Positions 11,406 to 19,925 of a stretch of DNA of 64,000 bases are shown piece after piece. Position 1 is the first letter of the stretch. Each line of letters opens with the position of its first letter. Both the position numbers and the translations under genes were made by a program. The notes under the pieces are model-generated. The model saw nothing but the letters and a program-made list of their open reading frames with translations, was not told the origin of the DNA and did not search any database. Origin of the DNA: Antedon mediterranea (taxonomy: Eukaryota; Echinodermata; Crinoidea; Comatulida; Antedonidae); NCBI RefSeq assembly GCF_964355755.1, contig NC_092679.1, positions 12,264,932 through 12,328,931 of the forward strand, given 5' to 3'.

Positions 11406-12622
11406 ATCTGAACTCGTCACTTGAGGACGAGTTTGGTTATCCGCCCGCAACAAAACATATCTTGCGCATTCAAGTATTTTTCATTTGTGACTTTTCCAAA
11501 AAGTAGCCTATTCAAATTTAAAACTGCTCTTTCAGTGTAATAACCAAACAAATCCTTTTATTTAATTGTTTTCCCGGGATGAGATTTGAACCCGGTACCT
11601 CTGATACCAAAGTCGGCTGCACTACACATCGAGCCATATGAGCACCTGCTGAAGAAAATCCGAAGAAAGAGTCTTCGTTCATTCGGTATGTCGTGAATCC
11701 TCTCGATGCAAGTTGATTATTACATATCAAACTTAAATTATAAATTTTACTATGATGACATCTTCACAAATTTTAAACAGTGACATATTAGCAAAGTGCA
11801 TACTTTCAAGTTTTATATATTAACATGTAAAGGAAAAGGATAAACGTTATGTTTATTGTTTTACTCTTTGAATATGTTATTGTTTGTTTGATGATAAAAA
11901 TTTCGAAAATTATATTTAATATGCAAATAATGTAGCCATCAAACACGTTTTAACATTCAACACTATAATAAATCAGACCTACGATTCATAAACTGCAAGA
12001 AATAAAATAAAAAATAGGGGTAACCTTGCATTCTGATGAACTGTATCGTTTTTAAAAGTAGACATATTTTGCAACATTTTCACAATTTTTTGACGTTTTT
12101 CTGCGCAACCAGTCATGTTTAACGTGCTCGTAGAACGCCATTTCAATTTGAATAGTGAATAAAATAATGTAAAATTGTTAACCAAAGATTTAAAAACATA
12201 AATCGTGTAAAAGAAATGCTCATACGCGTTCCCTGCGCCGTGCGCGCGTAAAAATGTGCACACCAGTGGCAATTTTTTAAACGCTTAAAATGACCTGAAT
12301 CGTGCTCTAATTTAATCAGAAATTAATTTCAAGCATTTTAAAATTTCAAACGCCGTTTACGCGCGCACTTTCGAATGTTACAAAATTCGTTAGGGTTAAA
12401 AAAGTTAACAATTGATGTGAAGCAAACGTGGCTGAAAATTACGTTAAAAAATATTTATCTGTTTCAAAGTTATGATCAATTTAAGATTTTCAGAAAATCG
12501 CCCGTAACTTACGATACGCGCCTCTGACAGCGTCCAAAAGCTTGGCTGCACAACTTCAGTTAAATGTCTAAATGTTGACCAAGTTACAACATGTTATGTT
12601 AACGCGTTGCAGAGAAACAGCG
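11406..12622 (+). repeat. A-family unit A5, 5' part, interrupted by a LINE
   Basis: It begins ATCTGAACTCGTCACTTGAG after AACTAG and runs through the tRNA-like module and the first 304-bp repeat. It stops at GAGAAACAGCG, where the CR1-like LINE starts. The unit resumes at 17,095 after a repeated ACAGCG. Confidence 0.8.
11573..11652 (-). other. tRNA-like module (unit A5)
   Basis: The minus strand has GGGTTCAAATCTC at the B box, so the GTTCAAATC core is preserved. Confidence 0.5.
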
Positions 12623-12841
12623 TTTACTAGGTCAGAGGTCAGAGTATGAGGCAACATTGTATTCAAGTGCAAGCTGATAAGTTTTAAAATTTCATTTGTT
12701 CTCTCTTATATTTTGGTTAAGTTTTCACTGCATGGTATTCTTTAATACTTTCTAGTCACCATTAAGGAAATAATCCTAGTAGATGAGTATTCTTAACAAA
12801 GATTAAAGCAGATTTAAAACCTAGGCCCAACACAAAACAAT

Positions 12842-13786
12842 ATGGCCTCCAGAGGCATGCATGGTAGCTCATCTAGAGAGGCTAGCCCCTCTATTGCTAG
12901 GCCTAACACTAGAAACACTAAGAAGAAAGGAAGCGATAAACAACCCAGTTCTAAGGCAGATGCTGAAACAAAATGCACTAAATGTTTTAAACCAGTGGAG
13001 GAAAATATGAAGTTTTTAAAATGTGACTTTTGTGGAACAAAAACTTGTGTTGATTGTACAGGCCTAGCAGAGTCAGTGTATGATGCCATAGTGTCTTGCC
13101 AGCTACCAAACTTTATTTGGTCATGTAATTCTTGCTCTAATGCAATACCTACGATCAAGAATGTTAGTAAAATGATGAAAGGAATTATAGATGATCAAAA
13201 AATACTATCAAAAAAAGTTGAGGATCTTAATGATAAAGTGGATACCATGGAAAATCATATCGAGGAAAAGATAAGAGAAGCTATTGATGATTTTAGGGAT
13301 AGAGAAGCAAGAAAATGTAACTTAATCATACACAATGTACCTGAATCCCATCACGAAGACTCAAAAGATAGAAGGAAGGAAGACACTGTGTATGTTGACG
13401 ATATTTTCAATGCCTGTCAGACCACTGGTTCGACGTTATCCTCAGTTATAAGATTGGGAAAAAGAGAAAGAGAAGGAAACAAGCCAAGGCTGCTAAAAGT
13501 GACAGTTGATTCGGTAGCCACAAAGAGGAACATCCTTGGCGGAACAAAAAACCTAAGGGACGGCAAAAGTGATAAATGGAGTAACATATATGTCACGCCA
13601 GACCTGACCCAAAAGGAGAGGGAGAAAAACAAGCTGTTAAGGGAGACGCTATCATTCAGACGAAATGAAGAAGGCAATGAGTCCTTAGCTATAAGAAGAG
13701 GTAAAATCGTTGATCTGTCTAAAGAACGTGTAAATTTAAACGCTAAAGAAGGATCAATAAAGGGCAACCAGCCCTTTCCAAGATAG
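12842..13786 (+). CDS. LINE ORF1p: Cys-rich finger, coiled coil, RRM-like domain
   Basis: Protein of 314 residues. Residues 1-40 are basic and Ser-rich. At about 42-100 there are four CxxC pairs (CTKC, CDFC, CVDC, CNSC), a PHD-like finger with Cys where PHD has His. Residues 105-155 form a short coiled coil (LSKKVEDLNDKVDTMENHIE). Residues 155-290 resemble the RRM/C-terminal fold of LINE ORF1 proteins (RKCNLIIHNVPES, then a basic LLKVTVDSV segment). This set is usual for CR1-clade ORF1 proteins, which bind element RNA and act as chaperones. The start is the first ATG of the frame. The 3' end overlaps the open ORF2 frame by 26 nt. Confidence 0.85.
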   Translation: MASRGMHGSSSREASPSIARPNTRNTKKKGSDKQPSSKADAETKCTKCFKPVEENMKFLKCDFCGTKTCVDCTGLAESVYDAIVSCQLPNFIWSCNSCSNAIPTIKNVSKMMKGIIDDQKILSKKVEDLNDKVDTMENHIEEKIREAIDDFRDREARKCNLIIHNVPESHHEDSKDRRKEDTVYVDDIFNACQTTGSTLSSVIRLGKREREGNKPRLLKVTVDSVATKRNILGGTKNLRDGKSDKWSNIYVTPDLTQKEREKNKLLRETLSFRRNEEGNESLAIRRGKIVDLSKERVNLNAKEGSIKGNQPFPR

Positions 13787-16700
13787 CAGGAACCTTAACA
13801 TATTTAGTACCAAAGAAAGTTGTTTAGTTTCATCTACTATTACTGATAAAGAAACACATTATTTATGTTCCAAGTCCAATAACAAAATAAGTCCTGAAGA
13901 AAATGTTTCAGTTTCGTCAAATAGAAGTGATAAAGAAAATAACTATTTATGTTCTGATTCAAGAAATGATGTTATATTGGAAGACCACAACAGTTTCAAT
14001 GATACAAGTGGATCGAGTGATGATACAGAAGATATCTTACGAGCCAATAAAAAGGACCTCAATAGTAAAAAGAAACTATATTGTGTTTATACAAATGTAG
14101 ATGGTCTAATCAACAAAAAAGCAGAACTAGAGAGCTACTTAAGCAGCAAAACTGATGCACCGGATATTCTAGCAATTACAGAAGTATTTCCTAAGCGACG
14201 AAGTAGTGATATCGATACAACAGTCCTTCAGCTAAATGGGTATGACATGTTTATAACAGACCAGCAGGGCAGAGGAGTTTGTATATATACAAATAAGGCG
14301 CTAAAGGCAACAAGTGTAAACTTCGACACACAATTAAACAACTTTAATGAAAGTGTCTGGTGCGAGATCAGACTTGAAAATGAAGAAAATATATTAGTGG
14401 GATGCATATATAGAAGTCCAAATTCTTCCAAAGAGAATAATGATGCTTTGTTAGATTTGATATCAACAGCCTGTAGAAGGAAGTACCCTTATCTTTTGAT
14501 AACTGGTGATTTCAATTATAGAGAGATAGACTGGACATCGTGGATTTCGAGAGCTAGTGAGAATCATGGTAGTAGTAAGCTTGTTGATTGTCTTCAGGAC
14601 AACTTCCTTTACCAAGTATCTAACCGAAATACAAGATATAGAGATGGTAATAGACCAAGTCTGTTAGATTTAATCATTGTGAACGATGAACTACTAATTG
14701 ATGAAGTATCTGAATACAGCCCACTTGGAAAAAGTGATCATGTAATTCTTGAATTTTATTTAAACTGTTATTGTAAGATTGATGATTATCAACCAAGTAG
14801 ATTTAAATTTTGTAATGGAAACTATCACAATTTAAGAAATGATTTAAAGGAAGTCAACTGGTCTGAAATGAATGATAAAGATGTAAACACAGCATGGAGT
14901 TTTTTTATAGATGCAATACATGAGGCAACTTCAGCAAATATTCCCAAAACTAAACCGAAAGATGGAATCAAAAAGAAAAGAAAATCAGCAGTATGGATGA
15001 ACACGGAAGCTCTAGCTAAAATAAAGAAAAAGTACCATGCATGGAAGCGTTATACTGCTACAAAGCACTACAAAGATTATGAGAAATATACAAAATTAAG
15101 AAATGCAGCTTCAAAGGAGTCAAAGAAAGCTAAACGGATCTTTGAGAAAAAACTTGCAAAAAAAGTTAAGACTAACCCAAAATGCTTTTGGAATTATGTA
15201 AGGTCTAAAACAAGGATAAAGTGTGGAATTAGCCACCTGACTAAACCTGATGGGTCTAAAACAAAAAATGATGAAGAAAAAGCTTTTATCTTGAATAATT
15301 TCTTTTGTAGCACGTTTACATGTGAAGACATATCCGATGTACCAGAACTTACAAATAGATATAATGGTGTACCATTGAGCACATTAGCATTTTCAAGAGA
15401 GCAAGTCCTAAAGAAGCTGATGAGTCTAAACCCTTCAAAATCTCCGGGCCCAGACAGCATACATCCACGTGTACTAAAAGAAGCAGCAGAACTAATCGCT
15501 GATCCACTAACAAACATATTTAATAAATCCATAAAGGAAGGTATCATTCCTGACGACTGGAAGGTAGCTCATGTTTCCGCTATATTTAAGAAGGGCAACC
15601 CTACTAATCCAGGCAACTATAGGCCCATCAGTTTGACATCAGTGATATGTAAAGTAATGGAATCCTTAATCAGAGATGATCTAATGATGTTTCTGGAAGG
15701 CAACGATCTTATAAGTAACCATCAATATGGATTTAGAGCAGGCAGATCATGTGTAACACAACTGATAATGGTACTTGATAAATGGACAGCTATGATTGAT
15801 GAAGAAGGTGGTGTAGACGTAGCATACCTGGATTTTAGCAAGGCCTTCGATACTGTCCCACACCAACGACTACTGAAAAAAATACAAGCATATGGAATTA
15901 ATGGTAATCTTTTAAAATGGATAGAATGTTTCTTACTTGGAAGGAAGCAGCGTGTTGCAATTAAAGGAACCTTATCGTCTTGGTCCCATGTTACAAGCGG
16001 GATACCCCAAGGAAGTGTCCTCGGACCTATACTATTCTTGATCTACATAAACGATCTACCCGATATATTAGAAACCCACGCAGAGATGTTTGCTGATGAT
16101 ACCAAACTGTTCAATCATATTAAAAGTGGGGCTGACTGTGAAGCCCTCCAACGTGATATTGATGCTGCTAACGATTGGGCAAAAACTTGGCAGTTGAAGT
16201 TTAACGTCAATAAGTGCTGCATTATGCATCTTGGCAGGAACCTTGAATTGTACAATTATACGATGTCAGCGGAGGCTTTGCAGGCAAAAGAGGAAGAAAA
16301 AGACTTGGGCGTTATATTTGACCAGACCCTCAAGTTCAGCAAACACGTTGGAATCGTCAGTAATAGAGCCAATAGAGTTGTTGGTCTGATCAGACATACA
16401 TTTAACTACCTTGATGAGGAAATGTTTGTTCCACTTTTTAAATCATTAGTGAGACCTCACCTTGAATATGCTAACTGTGTATGGTCTCCGTTTCTTCGTA
16501 AAGATATAACATGCATTGAAAAAGTTCAAAGGAGGGCAACAAAAGCAATTCCATCATTAAAAGACTTGGATTATACAGAACGCCTAAAACGACTAAATCT
16601 ACCAACATTGGCCTTTAGAAGATTACGAGGAGATATGATTCAAGTTTTTAAAATGGTGACAGGCCTAAGTGGTAGTGGAATGCGTAACTTCTTCCCTATG

Positions 16701-16916
16701 AAAACATACGAGAGAAACCTAAGAAGGCACAGATACACCATATATAAGCGACGACCTAAACTGGATATCCGCAAGTACAATTTTTCTTACAGAATTGTTA
16801 ACCTATGGAATAGTCTACCAGAGGAAGCCGTTAACACCACCACAGTAAACGCCTTTAAAAATAAACTTGATAAATTCATTGAAAGAAAATACAACAAATT
16901 TACTTTTATGGGATAA
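13761..16916 (+). CDS. LINE ORF2p: AP-endonuclease and reverse transcriptase
   Basis: The frame is open from 13,761, directly after a stop, to 16,916. The N-terminal 80 or so residues are a low-complexity linker with an internal repeat (DKETHYLCSKSN / DKENNYLCSDSR). The APE-type endonuclease follows (YTNVDGLINKKAEL, ITEVF, LVGCIYRSPNS, TGDFNY, SDHVILEF). The reverse transcriptase has NPSKSPGPDSIHPRVLK, YRPISLTSV, YLDFSKAFDTVPH, GIPQGSVLGPILFLIYIND and the catalytic FADD box, then the thumb and a C-terminal basic region. It nicks target DNA and primes reverse transcription there. There is no in-frame ATG before the endonuclease core, so expression probably depends on ORF1 translation (frameshift or reinitiation). 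Confidence 0.9.
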   Translation, partial: RATSPFQDSRNLNIFSTKESCLVSSTITDKETHYLCSKSNNKISPEENVSVSSNRSDKENNYLCSDSRNDVILEDHNSFNDTSGSSDDTEDILRANKKDLNSKKKLYCVYTNVDGLINKKAELESYLSSKTDAPDILAITEVFPKRRSSDIDTTVLQLNGYDMFITDQQGRGVCIYTNKALKATSVNFDTQLNNFNESVWCEIRLENEENILVGCIYRSPNSSKENNDALLDLISTACRRKYPYLLITGDFNYREIDWTSWISRASENHGSSKLVDCLQDNFLYQVSNRNTRYRDGNRPSLLDLIIVNDELLIDEVSEYSPLGKSDHVILEFYLNCYCKIDDYQPSRFKFCNGNYHNLRNDLKEVNWSEMNDKDVNTAWSFFIDAIHEATSANIPKTKPKDGIKKKRKSAVWMNTEALAKIKKKYHAWKRYTATKHYKDYEKYTKLRNAASKESKKAKRIFEKKLAKKVKTNPKCFWNYVRSKTRIKCGISHLTKPDGSKTKNDEEKAFILNNFFCSTFTCEDISDVPELTNRYNGVPLSTLAFSREQVLKKLMSLNPSKSPGPDSIHPRVLKEAAELIADPLTNIFNKSIKEGIIPDDWKVAHVSAIFKKGNPTNPGNYRPISLTSVICKVMESLIRDDLMMFLEGNDLISNHQYGFRAGRSCVTQLIMVLDKWTAMIDEEGGVDVAYLDFSKAFDTVPHQRLLKKIQAYGINGNLLKWIECFLLGRKQRVAIKGTLSSWSHVTSGIPQGSVLGPILFLIYINDLPDILETHAEMFADDTKLFNHIKSGADCEALQRDIDAANDWAKTWQLKFNVNKCCIMHLGRNLELYNYTMSAEALQAKEEEKDLGVIFDQTLKFSKHVGIVSNRANRVVGLIRHTFNYLDEEMFVPLFKSLVRPHLEYANCVWSPFLRKDITCIEKVQRRATKAIPSLKDLDYTERLKRLNLPTLAFRRLRGDMIQVFKMVTGLSGSGMRNFFPMKTYERNLRRHRYTIYKRRPKLDIRKYNFSYRIVNLWNSLPEEAVNTTTVNAFKNKLDKFIERKYNKFTFMG

Positions 16917-17094
16917 AGTGTATTGCAGAAGAATTTAAATCAAGGAAACGAATGAAAAAAAAAAACAAACAAAAAAAAAAACAAACCATGCAGTGATGAC
17001 TTGATGAAATTGGGAGGGCATGACATGTACCATACAGAAATGTATGGTCTACTTACGAGCCCGACAAGACAGGTGATTACAGGTGATTACAGCG

Positions 17095-17665
17095 TGTACA
17101 AATTTGGAGAATTTTAAAATTTGAAACGCAATTTACGCGAAAATTTTCTAGTCTCCAAAAATTTGCTAGAGATCGAAAAAGTTAGCCATTGATGTGAAGA
17201 AAACGTGGCTGAAAACTTCGTTAAAAAATATTTATCGGTTTCGAAGTTATGACCGATTTAAGATTTTCAGAAAATCGCGCGTAACTTACGCTACGCGTAT
17301 CTGACAGCGTCCAAAAGCTTGGCTGCACAACTTCAGTTAAATGTCTAAATGTTGACCAAGTTACAACATGTTATGTTAACACGTTGAAGAGAAACGTCGC
17401 GAACAAAAGTGGCGGAAAGAAAGAAGAATAATAAAAAAAAAAAAAGAAACACTACAATAACAAAGGTTATCCGCTTGAGGCGGATAACCAATAAAAAAAA
17501 AAAAGAAACACTACAATAACAAAGGTTATCCGCTTGAGGCGGATAACCAATAATAAAAAAAAAAAAGAAACACTACAATTCCAAGGGCTTATCCGCTTGA
17601 GGCGGATAACCAATAAAGATTTTGACAGAATCAAGAGGTTATATGCATGATAATGCATATAACCT
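17095..17665 (+). repeat. A-family unit A5, 3' part, and array terminus
   Basis: The second 304-bp repeat of A5 resumes here (from about 17,107). The end carries three tandem blocks of about 58 bp, each an A-run, AGAAACACTACAAT and an A-type hairpin (17465-17489, 17524-17548, 17586-17611; the last has GGCTT for GGTT). A B-type hairpin (17636-17665, loop GATA) follows. After it the repeat homology stops, so this is the right boundary of the array. Confidence 0.8.
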
Positions 17666-17754
17666 AATTATTAAATTTAACCAAAAAGTCATTTAATTTT
17701 TTTCCTTTAATTTCAGGTTTTTCTAGTAGGAAAATAAGTGGATATAATCTTTTT

Positions 17755-17816
17755 TTTTAAACTGTTATGTCACATTAAAATAGATTATTCAACAATTTTC
17801 AGGGGGACAATAATAT
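17755..17816 (-). mobile_element. Degraded end of a TTAA-type MITE
   Basis: ATGTCACATTAAAATA followed by TTCAACAATTTTCAGGGGGACAATA matches, in reverse, the left end of the MITE at 29,981. Only this end is recognisable. Confidence 0.5.
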
Positions 17817-17884
17817 CTTATATAAATATTTATCTTCATTCAATGAACATTTGTAACAATTAATTTAAATTTAACACTCACTAG

Positions 17885-18776
17885 ACGAATGGGACGCTGG
17901 CTTAACGGGAATCGACACATTTACAAATAACGGAGATACTTACTTAGTAGTTGTGAATCAGGATAACTGTGTACAGAACACAATAGTGTACATATGGGAC
18001 AATTCGACTAATGAATGTAAAATTCATCAACCTATTCCTGTGGAGCATTGTTCGTACAGATCTACCATTTTCAAAGTAAGTATATTAAGTATTAAATAAA
18101 TTCATCTGGTTCCAATTATAATTAACTGGAATATTTTTACTTTTATGTTGAACCAAAAAATACATACACAATACATACATACACCCATGCATACCTACAT
18201 ATTTATACCAATTTTTGGTTCATAAAAGTAATAATTTTCCAGTTAAGTTCAAGTACGCTACACACACTTGAGTGTGTATCGTCTTTACAAAACAGAAATT
18301 GGGAGGTGGCCAATTTTGATTGATATTGCTTTTTAAATTGAAAAGTCTGGCAAAAAAAAGAGTGCTGCAGGTACACTAATGAAACAAACCTAAATTGATA
18401 TCAAAATGTATGCGAATCAACCAATCTTTCGAGTTGTTTTTTTTTGGTTTTAGCAATTAGCATGTTTGTATTAAAGCGCATCTTTAAGTATATTATTCTT
18501 TATTTACAGGTTGGCGGAGAAGTGTTTATGATAATAACCACAAGCAGAACGGAATCACGTGATGCTGATGACGATTTTGAACTCTATACTACGTCATCAC
18601 CAATATTTAAATTAGAAGGGAGTATGTTCGTAAGTTACGGAGCGATACCATCACACGAATGTTATGATATAACATTTTTTGAACGAGATGGGGAGTACTT
18701 TTTGGGTCAGTCGAATAAACGAAATGCAAATGGTGGTACGACTAATCCAATCTTCAACATATACCAATGGGTGTAG
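17885..18776 (+). CDS. Terminal exons of an EPTP/EAR-repeat protein
   Basis: Two exons are visible: 17885-18075 (acceptor CACTAG, donor GTAAGT) and 18510-18776 (acceptor TTTACAG, stop TAG at 18774). They join in phase 0; the first exon begins inside a codon, so upstream exons are missing from view. The peptide has EPTP (epitempin/EAR) blades: LTGIDTFTNNGDTYLVVVNQ, then YIWDN, and later CYDITFFERDGEYFLGQSN followed by IYQWV. Such repeats form beta-propellers in secreted or surface proteins (LGI, TSPEAR, VLGR1) and mediate protein contacts. The 17-kb repeat array upstream would lie in an intron, or may have cut the gene off. Confidence 0.7.
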
Positions 18777-18937
18777 TTGATGTAAATTTTAAAAGGTATG
18801 GCGCTCGTTGATTTTTAAAACTCGATATTACGGAAGCTGATTTTGAGAGGCCCTCAACAATACAAGCGACATAAAAACATTACAAGTAAAAATATATTTA
18901 AAGGCAAAAATGTAAAAAGGTTAGGAAGATTTAAAAT

Positions 18938-19290
18938 TTAAAATGTGTCATTGTTAAGCATAACATTCTTTAATTTACTTTTAAAATTTAAAAAAGTATT
19001 GCAATTTCTAATTGAAACGTCTAAAGAGTTAAAATATTTAGGTCCTTTATAATTAAAAGAATGTTTAAAAAGTTCACACTGAGGTCTTGGAACAACGAGA
19101 TCACACCTGGAAAGTTGCCGGGTAGACATTCTACCATTGGCAGTAATTCTGGCAAGCCCACGGTAGATGTTAGTTTGGGCGAGATTGGCAAGACAGTCCG
19201 TTTGATAGTCAGAATCAGTAGGGAGTAGAAATGGTGTTAAAAAAGTTGACGGGAATTAGGAGTAGTGTAAGGAAGTTGGAGAATAGTTTG
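18938..19290 (-). pseudogene. LINE reverse transcriptase C-terminal fragment
   Basis: The minus strand reads YQTDCLANLAQTNIYRGLAR, ITANGRMSTRQL, then LVVPRPQCELFKHSFNYKGP and FNSL. This is the conserved C-terminal tail of many animal LINE RTs (T-R, VPRP, LFK-SF, WNSLP-like). It is 5'-truncated and related to the fragment at 29,519-29,899. It lies between the last EPTP exon and a 31-bp duplicate of that exon's end. Confidence 0.7.
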
Positions 19291-19297
19291 CATAACC

Positions 19298-19328
19298 AAT
19301 CCAAACTTCAACAATTACCAATGGGTGT
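19298..19328 (+). repeat. 31-bp duplicate of the EPTP exon end
   Basis: Matches 18744-18774 at 28 of 31 positions by eye, including CCAATGGGTGTG. The copies flank about 500 bp holding the LINE fragment. The stop codon seen in the exon is changed (GTGTGT). Confidence 0.6.
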
Positions 19329-19786
19329 GTATTTGCAGATCCTGCTCTCCTGTCCTGTGCCTTATTGAACTAAAACGTGCAAAAAACTTATTTAATATTT
19401 CAATGTTTGTTTGACACATTTAAATATTACTTGCTGTAGTAATCTTGTAATCTTTATATATGTATAAATCTATAGAAGTCTTATCAAGGTAAAAAGTGGT
19501 CAGAAAATAGACAAAATAGAACTAGAATAGTATGACTACATCCCTGTCGCTCTACACGTTGTCTACTACTTAGATGTATAACGTAACGTGATTATACCAT
19601 GGATGAAGTACGTCCTCTATACCCAATACACGAGCGGTATTTTTATATATAATTCTTACAATATGGTATTGTTTATGTTGAACTTGTATGGTCATGTTTA
19701 TGAAAAATATTGACTATTAGTATTAATATTTGTAAAATGCATATATAACAATGGTTAGGCTTAATAATTTATTTAATTAAAGATGT
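19329..19786. other. No gene seen
   Basis: AT-rich DNA after the EPTP gene, probably its 3' UTR or flank. No coding frame, RNA gene or repeat was recognised. Confidence 0.4.
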
Positions 19787-19925
19787 ATTGTCCCCCTGAA
19801 CAAATAATTTAAAAAATATTTTTGTTGAATAGGCCATTTTAATGATACATAAAGTTATTCACTTTTAAATAAAATTTGATCGAAAAAAAAAATTATTTAC
19901 CTGAGAAAATCTTAAGGTAAAGTAA
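19787..19925 (+). mobile_element. TTAA-type MITE, left end
   Basis: TTAAAGATGTATTGTCCCCC starts here, followed by TTGTTGAATAGGCCATTTTAATG and TTATTCACTT as in the complete copy at 29,981. The matching right end does not follow at the usual 300 bp or so. The next right end is at 24,128. Confidence 0.65.

Larger units (their letters stand above)
12623..17088 (+). mobile_element. Full-length CR1-like LINE, both ORFs open
   Basis: A non-LTR retrotransposon of 4.47 kb: 5' UTR (12623-12841), ORF1 (12842-13786), ORF2 (13761-16916), then a 3' tail with A-rich runs and two copies of AGGTGATTAC at the very end, like the short 3' repeats of CR1 elements. ACAGCG flanks both sides (12617-12622 and 17089-17094) and is a probable 6-bp target duplication, although the right copy overlaps the 3' repeat. 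No stop or frameshift interrupts the domains, so this copy is young. It lies inside A-unit A5. Confidence 0.9.
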
